Source: CAZHAC01 sp964383855 (lineage in GTDB: Bacteria > Chloroflexota > Dormibacteria > Dormibacterales > Dormibacteraceae). From it: a DNA stretch of 44,746 nucleotides. The translations under genes and the position numbers were made by a program. Shown here piece by piece: positions 7,309-15,833 of the stretch (positions within the stretch are counted from its first letter, which is position 1; the number at the start of each line of letters is the position of its first letter). The notes beneath the pieces were generated by a model. It was not told the origin of the DNA. It ran no database searches and was given only the letters and a program-made list of their open reading frames with translations. The stretch covers positions 1 through 44,746 of the forward strand of contig CAYLIP010000017.1 of NCBI GenBank assembly GCA_964383855.1, written 5' to 3'.

Positions 7309-8643
7309 TCACACCGCCGCCGGCAGCGCCAGGTAGGCGCTGGGATCGACAACGCTGTCGCCCAGCCGGACCTCGAAGTGCAGGTGAGGCCCGGTCGAGA
7401 AGCCGGTCGATCCCTCGGCGCCGATCACGTCCCCGGCCTTGACGGGCTGGCCCTGGGTGACGGTGGCGGCCAGCAGGTGCCCGTAGAGGCTGAGCAGCCC
7501 GCCGCCATGTGCGACGACGAGGTAGTTTCCGTACCCGCCGGCGGTCGATCCGACGGCCGCCACCACCCCGTCGGCGGCCGCGAAGACCGGCGTGCCTGCG
7601 GGCGCGGCCAGGTCGACGCCGGTGTGGAAGTGCGCGTACTGGCCAAGCGGAGGCTCAAACCAGAGGTCGCTGGGGCCGAAGCCCTGGGTCAGCCTGGCGC
7701 CGGCGATCGGGAGCAGCATGGCCTGGCCCGGGACCGGCCTGGCCAGCTGCTTCAGCACCTGCACTGTGCCCGCGCCCACGTGGGCCGCGCTCCAGGCCTG
7801 GCTGGCGGCCGCGGTGTTGAGGCTCCGCTGCTGCTGCTCCAGCAGCTCGACGAGCCTGGATGACACGTCGGCGGGCTGCTCCGGGAGGGCCGAGAGGGCG
7901 TCGTGGAACTGCGAGAGGAGGTCCTCGAGCGCGAACCCCAGCTCCTGCTGGCGCGAGACCACGGCATCGAGCTGCTCGTACGCGCTCTGGAGAGATTCCT
8001 GGAGCGCGGTCTCGCGGTCGGCGTCGGCCTGCCTCTGCGCGCGCTCGGTGTCGAGCCTGGCCAGGTCGGCCTCCAGCTTCTGCTGCAGGGCGTGCGCGCG
8101 GCGGCCGGCGACCAGCAGGTCGGTTCCCCTCCGGAGGGCATCGCCCAGGGTGCGCGACCCGGCAATGGCGAGCAGCGCAGATTCGGGGCGGCGGGCGAGC
8201 GCCCGGACCAGTGCGCCGACCTCGCCCCTGTCCACCTCGACGCGGTCCTGGGTGTCCTGGATCTGGCCGTCCAGCGCCGCCACCTGGTCCTGGAGCTGCG
8301 AGAGCCGCTCCTGGCTCTGCGCGATCTGGCCGTCCAGCGCCTGTTCTCGGGCGGCCGAGGCGGCCAGCTCGTCGGCCATCTGCTGCTGCTTCTGCAGGCC
8401 CAGCGCGAGGTCTCTTCCGATGCGCCCCTGCAGGGCCGCGATCAGCGCTGGGTCCCGGGCCGGCGAGGCGGCGGGCCCGGCGGCCGCCGGGGAGGGGGAC
8501 GGGCTGGCGGAGTGGCTGAGCGGAGAGGCGGTCGGGCTGGGGCGCGAGGAGGGGCCCGGGCTCGGCGAGGTGCTCACCGCCGCCGCCGCCGGGCTGCCGG
8601 CGAGCGCGGCCAGGAGGGCCAGGGCGGCGGCCGCCCGCCTCAT
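7309..8643 (-). CDS. Secreted coiled-coil M23 peptidoglycan endopeptidase (EnvC/RipC-like)
   Basis: A 444-residue exported protein: signal peptide 1-22, a serine/proline-rich linker 23-62, two or more long coiled coils to about 300, and a C-terminal M23 (LytM) domain. The zinc ligands and catalytic residues are intact: H340 and D344 in HTGVDLA, and H420 and H422 in HLHFEV. It should cleave peptide cross-links in the wall. Coiled-coil LytM proteins encoded beside ftsEX are the known effectors that FtsX activates across the membrane; E. coli EnvC lacks catalytic residues, but this one keeps them and so probably acts directly. ATG at 8643 overlaps the ftsX stop as ATGA. Confidence 0.92.
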   Translation of the reverse strand: MRRAAAALALLAALAGSPAAAAVSTSPSPGPSSRPSPTASPLSHSASPSPSPAAAGPAASPARDPALIAALQGRIGRDLALGLQKQQQMADELAASAAREQALDGQIAQSQERLSQLQDQVAALDGQIQDTQDRVEVDRGEVGALVRALARRPESALLAIAGSRTLGDALRRGTDLLVAGRRAHALQQKLEADLARLDTERAQRQADADRETALQESLQSAYEQLDAVVSRQQELGFALEDLLSQFHDALSALPEQPADVSSRLVELLEQQQRSLNTAAASQAWSAAHVGAGTVQVLKQLARPVPGQAMLLPIAGARLTQGFGPSDLWFEPPLGQYAHFHTGVDLAAPAGTPVFAAADGVVAAVGSTAGGYGNYLVVAHGGGLLSLYGHLLAATVTQGQPVKAGDVIGAEGSTGFSTGPHLHFEVRLGDSVVDPSAYLALPAAV

Positions 8644-9578
8644 GCCGTCAGCCGGCGGACGCCGAAGGCGGCGGCTGCCGCGCCCAGCGCCATGCCGGCC
8701 GTGATCAGGGCCGCCGCGTCGAGCTCGACAGCCCGGCCCCCGACGCCCGGGAAAACCGCCGCGTAGAGCGCCGCGCTGCCCTTGCCGGCCAGCCACCACG
8801 CGCACGCGACCAGGACGGCCGCGGTGACGCCGGCGAGGGCGCCGGTCATCACCCCCTCGACCACGAAGGGACCTCGGATCATCCAGCGCCGCGCCGCCAG
8901 GAGCCGGGCGGTCGTGATCTCCTGCCGGCGGGCGAGGGCCACGCCCCGGATGGAGTTGGCGGACACCGCGTAGGAGACAAAGCCGAGCAGCAGCAGGAGC
9001 CCGCCTCCGACGGCCCCGGCGCCGATCGCGAGGTCCCGCAGCCCGGCGTAGGCCTGCGGGTCGTAGGAGGTGGGATCGGCCGCGTCGACGGCGGGGTCGC
9101 CGGCCACGCTCCTGGCCACCGCTCCCACGTCGGGCAGATGCCGAACGCTGACCTCCAGCGATTCCGAGAAGGGATTGCTGCTGGTGAGGTTGGCCAGGTC
9201 GCCGAGGCCGGGGCGGCTCTCGGCCCTGGACAGCGCCTGGTCCGGCGTCACGCGCCGCACCGAGGCGACCCGCGGATCGGCGGCCAGCCGGTCCTGGAGC
9301 TCCGAGATGGCGTCGGGTGAGGCATCGGCCGCGATGTAGACGTCGAAGACGGAGGCGGTCGCCGCCTGCTGCGACGCGGCGTTGGCGATCGCCGTCCCGA
9401 CCATGGCCAGCACGCCGGCGAGCAGGAGGAGGAGCGTGATCGAGCCCAGCGCCGGCATCGAGGAGCGGATGTCGCGGCGCCAGCTGCGCAGCCCGGAAAG
9501 CACGACCAGGCGAAAACCGTTCCCGGAGAAGGCGAGCGCTCTTCGCCACCAGGGCCGGGGCTGGCGCATCTGGATCAT
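8640..9578 (-). CDS. ftsX: Cell division permease-like protein FtsX
   Basis: A 312-residue membrane protein. It has a cytoplasmic N-terminus, a first helix at about 45-67, an extracellular domain at about 70-185 and three further helices at about 187-215, 235-265 and 285-305, the FtsX topology. With FtsE it senses the division state and activates wall hydrolases through its external domain. It overlaps ftsE upstream (9575-9578) and the M23 gene downstream (8640-8643) by four bases each, so all three proteins are probably made in fixed proportion. The adjacent coiled-coil hydrolase is the obvious partner of the external domain. Confidence 0.92.
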   Translation of the reverse strand: MIQMRQPRPWWRRALAFSGNGFRLVVLSGLRSWRRDIRSSMPALGSITLLLLLAGVLAMVGTAIANAASQQAATASVFDVYIAADASPDAISELQDRLAADPRVASVRRVTPDQALSRAESRPGLGDLANLTSSNPFSESLEVSVRHLPDVGAVARSVAGDPAVDAADPTSYDPQAYAGLRDLAIGAGAVGGGLLLLLGFVSYAVSANSIRGVALARRQEITTARLLAARRWMIRGPFVVEGVMTGALAGVTAAVLVACAWWLAGKGSAALYAAVFPGVGGRAVELDAAALITAGMALGAAAAAFGVRRLTA

Positions 9579-10288
9579 GCCGGCGCCCGGCGCCGGGCCG
9601 CGGTCCGCTTCCTGACCGCCGCCGCCAGCCTTCCGCGCGGACGCTCGGCCGCGCCCAGCCGGGGCAGGTTGACCAGGATCGAGCAGCGCAGCCCGAGCTG
9701 GTGGGTGGCGACCACGACGAGCGCGCCGGCCGCCGCCGCGGCGGCGAGCCGCTGCATTACCAGCTCCGCGGTTCGATCGTCCTGGGAGGCGGCCGGCTCG
9801 TCGGCCAGGACGAGGCGCGGCTGCGCCGCGAGAGCGCGCGCGACCGCCACCCGCTGGCGCTCCCCGGTCGAGAGCTGCTCCGGGAAGCTGCGCTTGGCCG
9901 CCGAGAGCTCGAGACCATCCAGCGCCTCGTGGGCCGCCGCCTGGATCAGCCGGAAGGGAACGTCGGGCCGGCTCACCTGGGCTCCATAGACCACGTTCTC
10001 GAACGCCGTCAGCCGGGGCAGCAGGCGGTGGTCCTGGAAGATGAAGCCGGTGTCGCTGCGGACCGCCTGGCCGCCCCGCAGCCAGCGCCGGTGCAGAGGG
10101 TGTCCGTCCACCCAGACCTCGCCCTGGTCGGGCCGCACCTCCCCGTGGATCAGCCGCAGCAGGGTGGTCTTGCCGGCGCCGGTGTCGCCGGTGACGACCA
10201 CCAGGTCGCCCGGGGAAGCCGAGAGGCCCACACCGTCGAGCACGAGCCGGCGTCCGAAGGCCTTGCGCGCGCCCCTGATCTCGACCAT
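9575..10288 (-). CDS. ftsE: Cell division ATP-binding protein FtsE
   Basis: A 237-residue ABC ATPase with Walker A GDTGAGKT, the signature LSTGERQRVAVARALA and Walker B LVLADEP, of normal FtsE length. I chose the ATG at 10288 because the family begins MVEIRGARKAFG; the frame stays open 47 codons further to 10429, and GTG codons in that stretch could be used. A possible -10 TATGGT (10351-10346) would give a leader of about 50 bases. First gene of ftsE-ftsX-M23. The C-terminal ~20 residues are arginine-rich. One difference from typical FtsE is AASQDD after Walker B in place of the usual GNLDP. Confidence 0.9.
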   Translation of the reverse strand: MVEIRGARKAFGRRLVLDGVGLSASPGDLVVVTGDTGAGKTTLLRLIHGEVRPDQGEVWVDGHPLHRRWLRGGQAVRSDTGFIFQDHRLLPRLTAFENVVYGAQVSRPDVPFRLIQAAAHEALDGLELSAAKRSFPEQLSTGERQRVAVARALAAQPRLVLADEPAASQDDRTAELVMQRLAAAAAAGALVVVATHQLGLRCSILVNLPRLGAAERPRGRLAAAVRKRTAARRRAPA

Positions 10289-10485
10289 CGGGCGAGCCGG
10301 CGTGTCCGCGGTCGCCTCGCGCACGGGCGCCTGCGCACCGCGCACACCATACCCCGACTTACCGGCCCGAAAGAGTTCCCTGACCACCCCGCACCTCTTC
10401 CCCGAAAGGGATTGAGCATAGGCTTTCACACCCGCCGCTGAACGTGCCGGCGCGTAGACCTGCGCCGATCATTGCCGACCCGGGG

Positions 10486-11550
10486 TTAAGGGTGGGGGGG
10501 CAGCCGCGAGCGGAGCGTTTCGACGGGGACCTGGTAGCTGATGTACTCGCGATACCGCTCGAAGCCCATCGCCCGGTTGATCCCCCACATGGCCTCGTTG
10601 GAGCCGGCGTTGTAGGTCCGGACGAAGCGCGCCTCGGGCAGGCGCTCGTGCAGGTCCAGGAGCAGGCGCGCCTTCAGCAGCTTGGCCAGGCCGCGTCCCC
10701 GGGCGCGGGGGTGGACCGCGGTCAGCTCCTGGTCGAGGGCCTCGGGCTCGTGCTCGGAGGACATCAGCTCGGTGATCGCGACCATGCCCTCGCCGTCCCA
10801 CGCGGCCAGGATGTGGAGGCGCTGGCCGCTTGCCCGCATACGCTCCCGGTGCGCCCGCATCCGTTCCGGCGTGAGGATCCACTCGCCGATCTCGAGCTGC
10901 TCGCGGGGCACGTGACGCTCGAGCTCGGTGTACTGGCGCGCGTACTCCTCCCAGCGCGACTCCTCGGGAAAGGGCTCGTAGGGCTCGAGCCGCACCGGGC
11001 CGGGGTCGATCCGGCTCCACTCCAGCATCCGGTTCCAATCCGCCCGCTCGAGCCAGAGCCGGCTCTCCCAGCTGCGCAGGCGGGCCTCGGCACCCAGGCT
11101 GGAGGCGGCGGCGTGGCCGGCCTCGTGACCGGTTTCGAAGGTCACCACCCGGGCGCCCCGGGCGGCGGCGTAGGCGGCCACTGCCGGCAGCCAGGCGGTT
11201 GCCAGCCCGGCGCGCCGGCGCGCGGGCAGCACCTTGATGTCGGCCTCGACCTGGTGCCGGTTGCTCTCGTACTCGGGCGTCCCTGGGCGCGGCGCGGCCA
11301 GCCAGAGCATGCTGACCACGCTGCCCGCCTCGACCCGAATGAAGCGGCGGTGCTCCTCGAAGGGGTCGGGGCGCCGGTAGCCCGCCTCGGCGACCGCGTC
11401 CGGAGCGACCCGGTCGTCCGGTCTCAGGTCCTGGTCAAGGACGCGGCGGAACGCGTGCACCCGCTCCCAGGTCGGGCGGTCGGCGGTCTCGGGCACGAAC
11501 TCGCTGGAGCCGGGCGGCAGGTGAGGTCCGAGGTCGGCGTCGTCTGCCAC
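10486..11550 (-). CDS. Tandem GNAT N-acetyltransferase
   Basis: A 354-residue protein made of two GNAT folds. The N-terminal one has a degenerate acetyl-CoA loop (LPARRRAGLATAWL); the C-terminal one has a good one (HPRARGRGLAKLLK, about 285-298) followed by the beta-bulge region NAGSNEAMWGINRAMGF. Two-domain GNATs of this kind include mycothiol synthase and many uncharacterised actinobacterial enzymes; the substrate is unknown. The GTG at 11550 has TACCCT eight bases upstream, a leaderless-type start. It lies between the coiled-coil C39-like hydrolase (49-base gap) and ftsE (about 200 bases). Confidence 0.85.
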   Translation of the reverse strand: MADDADLGPHLPPGSSEFVPETADRPTWERVHAFRRVLDQDLRPDDRVAPDAVAEAGYRRPDPFEEHRRFIRVEAGSVVSMLWLAAPRPGTPEYESNRHQVEADIKVLPARRRAGLATAWLPAVAAYAAARGARVVTFETGHEAGHAAASSLGAEARLRSWESRLWLERADWNRMLEWSRIDPGPVRLEPYEPFPEESRWEEYARQYTELERHVPREQLEIGEWILTPERMRAHRERMRASGQRLHILAAWDGEGMVAITELMSSEHEPEALDQELTAVHPRARGRGLAKLLKARLLLDLHERLPEARFVRTYNAGSNEAMWGINRAMGFERYREYISYQVPVETLRSRLPPHP

Positions 11551-11558
11551 GGACCGAA

Positions 11559-11564
11559 AGGGTA
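11559..11564 (-). promoter_or_regulatory. -10 box of the GNAT gene
   Basis: TACCCT on the minus strand lies eight bases before the GTG at 11550, the leaderless spacing seen at other genes here. Confidence 0.4.
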
Positions 11565-11598
11565 GAGGAGAGGGCTTGTCAGGCAGGCTCGCCGAAGG

Positions 11599-12903
11599 TC
11601 AGCGGTAGCCGATCGCCTCGAAGATCGGCCCGGTGACGTTGGAGGTGCTGAACGGCACCTGCATCGAACGCGGGTTCCAGGGATCGTTCATCCAGTAGTC
11701 GCTGGTCCCCCGGAGCCCGGTCAGCGTCACGAAGTGGGTGCCGCCACTGATGTACATGCCCACGATCACCGGCCCACCGGTGGCCAGCCAGCCGCGGATC
11801 CAGGCCGCGCTGGGGCTGTTGTTGATGGTCGCCGGGTGGCCGGGGACGTCCAGCGTGCTGTTGTACATCAGCCCGTCCTTGGTGAAGTTCTGGGGGTTCA
11901 GCGCGATCGTGGCCGGCGTCACCGACGCGTTGCCGAAATGCGTGTAGACCATGGCGACGTCGGAGAGCAGGCAGCCGATCTCCCAGACCATGTAGGGGCT
12001 GGCTCCGACATAGTCGTTGCCCCAGCGTGCGTCGCGCTGGTTGTAGTAGGCGCCCCAGCTGTTGGCCATCACCTCGGGGGCGATCACAGCCCCACCGGAG
12101 CCGATGCGGCCGCTGGTGAAGGCGAGCAGCGCGTTCAGCTCGGACCGGTCGACGATGATCTGGTTCCCGAGGTCCGTCGAGCGCTGGTCGAGCGCGCGCT
12201 GCTGCGCCTGGAGCTGCGCCTGCGCGCCCGCGATGGCGCGGCGGGTCCGCTCCTGCAGCGAGTATTCCTGGTCGAGCGCCGCCTTCTGAGCCGCGATCCT
12301 GGCCACCACCCGGGCCTGCGCCTGGCGGTCCCGTTCGAGCTGGTCGCGCAACTGGCGGACCTGCTCCCGTGTCTGCTTGAGCTGGACTGCCAGCTGGCGG
12401 TCGGCCGCGATCACCTGCTCGGCGTCCGTGATCCGGCGCACGAACTGCTCGAAGCTGGTCGAGGTGAGCATGAACTCGAGGACCGGCGCGTGCTCCAGCT
12501 TGTCGAGCGCGCGCATGTGCGCGTTGTAGGCCGCCTGGCGTCCGTCCAGCTGGTGCTGCACCTCGCTCAGGTGTGCCGTCGCCGCGTCCTCTCGGGCCTG
12601 GATCTGCGCCAGCTGGTCCTGGCTGGCGCTGAGGCTCGCCTGGGTCGTCGAGAGCTTGACCCCAAGGTCGGCGAGCACTCCCTGGAGCTTGTCCAGATTG
12701 GCCTGCAGGATGCCGATCTGCTGCCCGTTGGCGGACATCTGGGCCGTGATCGCGGCCAGCTGCTGCTCCTCGGCCGCGAGCTGCTGCTGGAGCTGAACGA
12801 GCTCGTCGGCGTGAGCCACCACGTGCCCCTGCGCAAGCACCGCTGGGAGCAGGATCAGCAATGCGGAGAGGAGGCGGGCGAGCGGAATGCGAGCTGCGTT
12901 CAT
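11599..12903 (-). CDS. Secreted coiled-coil protein with C39-like cysteine peptidase domain
   Basis: A 434-residue exported protein: signal peptide 1-32, long coiled coils at about 33-260 (very rich in Q, A and L), and a C-terminal papain-like domain at about 283-434 beginning YYNQRDARWG. That opening is typical of the peptidase C39-like family. Catalytic candidates are C311 in EIGCLLSDVAM, H390 in GGTHFVTLTG and N406/D407. The architecture parallels PcsB-type wall hydrolases, with a different catalytic fold from the M23 protein nearby. I start at ATG 12903, directly before the signal peptide; an in-frame ATG lies at 12936. It is 62 bases downstream of the E1-beta gene. Wall cleavage is inferred; the substrate is unknown. 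Confidence 0.85.
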   Translation of the reverse strand: MNAARIPLARLLSALLILLPAVLAQGHVVAHADELVQLQQQLAAEEQQLAAITAQMSANGQQIGILQANLDKLQGVLADLGVKLSTTQASLSASQDQLAQIQAREDAATAHLSEVQHQLDGRQAAYNAHMRALDKLEHAPVLEFMLTSTSFEQFVRRITDAEQVIAADRQLAVQLKQTREQVRQLRDQLERDRQAQARVVARIAAQKAALDQEYSLQERTRRAIAGAQAQLQAQQRALDQRSTDLGNQIIVDRSELNALLAFTSGRIGSGGAVIAPEVMANSWGAYYNQRDARWGNDYVGASPYMVWEIGCLLSDVAMVYTHFGNASVTPATIALNPQNFTKDGLMYNSTLDVPGHPATINNSPSAAWIRGWLATGGPVIVGMYISGGTHFVTLTGLRGTSDYWMNDPWNPRSMQVPFSTSNVTGPIFEAIGYR

Positions 12904-12965
12904 GGCGGTGACGTCAGGCCGGCGCCGACACATCATGAAACGTTGCGCCGCGTTTGGCTACCCGC

Positions 12966-13952
12966 TCAGCCCACGCCCACCAGCTCGCGCGCCGCCTCCT
13001 CGATCTCCGCCTCGGTGGGCAGCACCGCGTTCTCCATCGGCTCCGCATACGGGATCGGTACGTTGGCCGTGCAGACCCGGGCGGGCGGCGCGTCGAGGTC
13101 GTCGAAGGCCTCCTCCACCACCTTGGCCACCACCTCGGCCCCCCAGCCGCCGCGCTCGACCGCCTCGTGGCAGACCAGCAGCCGGCCCGTGCGGCGGACT
13201 GAGGCCAGCACCGTATCCCAGTCAAAGGGCACCAGCGTCCTCGGATCGATCACCTCCAGCTCGATCCCGTCATCGGCCAGCCGGGCCGCCGCCTCCAGCG
13301 CCTTCAGCAGCATGGCCTGGGTGGCGACCAGGGTCACATGGCGGCCGGGGCGCCGGATGGCGGCGCGGCCAAAGGGCACCGGCTCGTCGGCCTCCGGCAC
13401 CTCGCCCGACCGGAAGTAGAGCATCTTGTGCTCGAAGAAGAGCGTGGGGTCGTCGCCCCGGATCGCCGTCTTCAGCAGCCCCCGGGCGTCGGCCGGCGTG
13501 GAGGGGACCGCGACCCTGAGTCCGGGAACGTGGAAGAACCAGGATTCCAGCGACTGCGAGTGCTGGGCCGCCTTGCCGCCCGACGCGCCCAGGTTGGTGC
13601 GCAGCACCATGGGCACCGAGCACTGGCCGCCGAACATGTAGCGCAGCTTGGCCGCCTGGTTGACGAGCGGCTCCATGGCCAGGGTGATGAAATCGGCGTA
13701 CATCAGCTCGACCACCGGCCGGGTGCCGGTCAGCGCGGCACCGACCGCCATCGCGACGATGCCCTCCTCGCTGATCGGGGTGTCGCGAACCCGGCCTGGA
13801 CCGAACTCCTCGAGCAGGCCCCGGGAAACCGAGAAGACTCCGCCCTCGCCCCAGATCGCGACCTCCTCGCCCATGAGGAAGACCGCGGGGTCGCGCCTCA
13901 TCTCCTCCCGGAGGGCCAGGTTGAGCGCGGCCGAGTAGCTCAGCTCAGCCAT
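12966..13952 (-). CDS. 2-oxoacid/acetoin dehydrogenase E1 beta subunit
   Basis: A 328-residue transketolase-like beta subunit. With the alpha subunit it decarboxylates a 2-oxoacid or cleaves acetoin using thiamine diphosphate and passes the acyl group to an E2 lipoyl protein. Visible family features are GEEVAIWGEGGVFSVSRGL near the N-terminus, the pyrimidine-binding PISEEGIVAMAVGAALTGTRPVVE region split around residue 60, and the C-terminal LEVIDPRTLVPFDWDTV block. The sequence resembles AcoB and PdhB about equally, so no symbol is given. Its ATG lies within the end of the alpha gene (8-base overlap). No E2 or E3 gene is in the window. Confidence 0.9.
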   Translation of the reverse strand: MAELSYSAALNLALREEMRRDPAVFLMGEEVAIWGEGGVFSVSRGLLEEFGPGRVRDTPISEEGIVAMAVGAALTGTRPVVELMYADFITLAMEPLVNQAAKLRYMFGGQCSVPMVLRTNLGASGGKAAQHSQSLESWFFHVPGLRVAVPSTPADARGLLKTAIRGDDPTLFFEHKMLYFRSGEVPEADEPVPFGRAAIRRPGRHVTLVATQAMLLKALEAAARLADDGIELEVIDPRTLVPFDWDTVLASVRRTGRLLVCHEAVERGGWGAEVVAKVVEEAFDDLDAPPARVCTANVPIPYAEPMENAVLPTEAEIEEAARELVGVG

Positions 13953-14904
13953 TGCCGTACACGTCCGCGAAGGCGTCGGCAGCCTGGGGGACCTCGCTCT
14001 CGATGGCGAATTCGAGCGCCTCGGCGACGCGCCGCTCGGCCTCCGCGCGCAGCCGGCCCGCCGCCTCCGAGTCGAGGTCGAGCGCCGAGCGAAGGCCGAG
14101 GATGGGATCGCGCTCGAGCCAGGGCGCGAGCTCGTCTTTGGAGCGGTAGCGCTGGGCATCGCCCGAGAAGTGGCCGGCAAAGCGGGCGCAGTCGGCGACC
14201 AGCAGAGTCGGCCCCTCGCCCGCCGCCGCCCTGGCCCGGGCCGCGCGGACCGCCTCGTAGACGGCCATCGCGTCCATCCCGTCGACGTTGACGCCCGGGA
14301 AGCCGTAGCCCTCGGCCCTCCGCGCGATCGAGCCGCCGGCCACCATCTCGGTGGCTCGCGACGACATCGCAAACCCGTTGTTCTCGCAGAGGAGGATGAG
14401 CGGCAGGCGCCAGATCGAGGCCATGTTGGCGACCTCGTGGAAGGCGCCCTGGTTGACGGCGCCGTCGCCGAAGAAGCAGAGGACCACGCGGCCATTGCCG
14501 AGGACCTGGGCCGAAAGCGCGGCCCCGCCGGCCAGGCCGAAGCCGCCGCCCACGATGCCGTTGGCGCCCAGCATCCCGACCGAGAAGTCGGCGATGTGCA
14601 TGCTGCCGCCCTTGCCCCGGCAGTAGCCGTCTTCCCGGCCCAGCAGCTCCGCCATCATCCGGCGCACGTCGGCCCCCTTGGCGATCGCGTGCCCGTGGCC
14701 CCGGTGGGTCGAGGTGATCTGGTCGCCGGGCTCGAGGGCGAAGCAGGCCCCCACGGCGACCGCCTCCTGGCCGATGGCGGCGTGCGAGGAGCCCCTGACC
14801 AGCCCCTTGGTGTAGAGCGAGGGGAGCAGCGAATCGAAGGCGCGGATCAGCTCCATCCGCTCGAGCATCCGGAGCCGGAGCTCAGTCGTAGTAGATGCCG
14901 CCAT
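13945..14904 (-). CDS. 2-oxoacid/acetoin dehydrogenase E1 alpha subunit
   Basis: A 319-residue thiamine-diphosphate subunit. The cofactor motif is clear: GDGAVNQG at 146-153 and NNGFA at 175-179. Other family landmarks are HRGHGHAIAKGAD, RGKGGSMHIAD and GANGIVGGG. It is closer in look to acetoin dehydrogenase AcoA than to mitochondrial-type PDH, but lacking E2 and E3 neighbours the substrate stays open. It overlaps the SDR upstream by 23 bases and the beta subunit downstream by 8, so SDR-alpha-beta form one coupled unit. An SDR beside acetoin-type E1 could be a butanediol or diacetyl reductase, which is a hypothesis. Confidence 0.9.
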   Translation of the reverse strand: MAASTTTELRLRMLERMELIRAFDSLLPSLYTKGLVRGSSHAAIGQEAVAVGACFALEPGDQITSTHRGHGHAIAKGADVRRMMAELLGREDGYCRGKGGSMHIADFSVGMLGANGIVGGGFGLAGGAALSAQVLGNGRVVLCFFGDGAVNQGAFHEVANMASIWRLPLILLCENNGFAMSSRATEMVAGGSIARRAEGYGFPGVNVDGMDAMAVYEAVRAARARAAAGEGPTLLVADCARFAGHFSGDAQRYRSKDELAPWLERDPILGLRSALDLDSEAAGRLRAEAERRVAEALEFAIESEVPQAADAFADVYGNG

Positions 14905-15652
14905 TGACGTCGAGCACCTCCCCGGTGATGTATCCCGCCTCCTGCGAGGCGAGGAAGACCGCCGCTGCCGCCACCTCCTCGGGCCGTCCCGCCCGGCCCA
15001 GCGGGCTCGCCGCCCGGATCTGCGCCTCCGCCCGCTCCTCGGCCCCCGCCCCGGCCGCGCGGTCCGCGATGCCGGTCAGGATCAGGCCCGGCGCGAGCGC
15101 GTTGGAGGTGATCCCGTGCCCGCCGAGCTCGCGCGCGGCTGCCTGGCAGAGCCCGATGACCCCCGCCTTGGAGGCGGCGTAGTGGGCGGTTCCGATGATG
15201 CCACCGCCCTGCCGCCCGGCCACGCTGGAGATCCAGATCAACCTGCCGAACCGAGCCTCGACCATCGCCGGGAGAACCGCCTTCAGGCAGAGGAAGCCGC
15301 CCCGCAGGTTGATCGCGAGGAGGCGGTCGAACTCGTCCACGCCGAGCTCGAGGAGCGGGGTGGGGGCGGTGATGCCGGCGTTGTTGACCAGGATCGCGGC
15401 CGGCCCAAGGGTTCCCGCGACCTCGGCCACGGCGGCGTCGACCGAGCCCTGGTCGGTCACGTCCATCTCCACCGCCAGCGCGCGCTCCCCGAGGCGGCCG
15501 GCGTTGCGGCGGGCACCCTCGAGGTCGACGTCGGCCAGGGCCACCGCCGCGCCCGCCGCATGCAGCGCGTCCGCGATCGCGCGCCCCAGCCCTCGCTCTG
15601 AGCCGGCGCCGGTGACGATGGCCACGCGTCCGTCCAGCCGGAACCCAGCCAT
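14882..15652 (-). CDS. Short-chain dehydrogenase/reductase
   Basis: A 256-residue classical SDR. It has the cofactor loop TGAGSERGLGRA (13-24), NNAG, catalytic SSVAGRQ, YAASK (Tyr-x-x-x-Lys) and a C-terminal SDR ending VNGGIYYD. DVD at the end of the second strand suggests preference for NAD(H). The ATG at 15652 is chosen; the frame is open further upstream but without family similarity. It is the first gene of the SDR-E1alpha-E1beta unit. TACGCT (15670-15665) is a possible -10 box, twelve bases before the start. The substrate cannot be read from the sequence. Confidence 0.88.
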   Translation of the reverse strand: MAGFRLDGRVAIVTGAGSERGLGRAIADALHAAGAAVALADVDLEGARRNAGRLGERALAVEMDVTDQGSVDAAVAEVAGTLGPAAILVNNAGITAPTPLLELGVDEFDRLLAINLRGGFLCLKAVLPAMVEARFGRLIWISSVAGRQGGGIIGTAHYAASKAGVIGLCQAAARELGGHGITSNALAPGLILTGIADRAAGAGAEERAEAQIRAASPLGRAGRPEEVAAAAVFLASQEAGYITGEVLDVNGGIYYD

Positions 15653-15726
15653 CCCCACCCGGGAAGCGTAGACCGATCCCGGAGGATGTATCCACAGGTG
15701 CAAATCGGTTAACCTGCGTCGCTGTC

Positions 15727-15748
15727 CGGCCGGGCGCACACCCGGCCG
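15727..15748. promoter_or_regulatory. Perfect GC hairpin between divergent SDR and CHAP genes
   Basis: CGGCCGGG-CGCACA-CCCGGCCG forms an eight-base stem with a six-base loop, about 85 bases before the CHAP gene. If transcription begins near TAACCT at about 15709-15714 it would lie in the CHAP leader. I compared it with c-di-AMP riboswitches, which often precede such genes, and did not find their conserved parts. The function is unknown. Confidence 0.3.
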
Positions 15749-15833
15749 ATCCGCAAGCAAGCCCGCCGCCAAACGTCAGGAAGACAGTCGCAGAAGGCGG
15801 TGGCACGGTGCCGCTGCAGGGGGTAATCGCCAA

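Noticed and set aside
15653..15833. A c-di-AMP (ydaO-type) riboswitch before the CHAP gene
   Set aside because: Such riboswitches often precede wall hydrolase genes in actinobacteria, but the conserved segments are missing; only one GC hairpin is seen.
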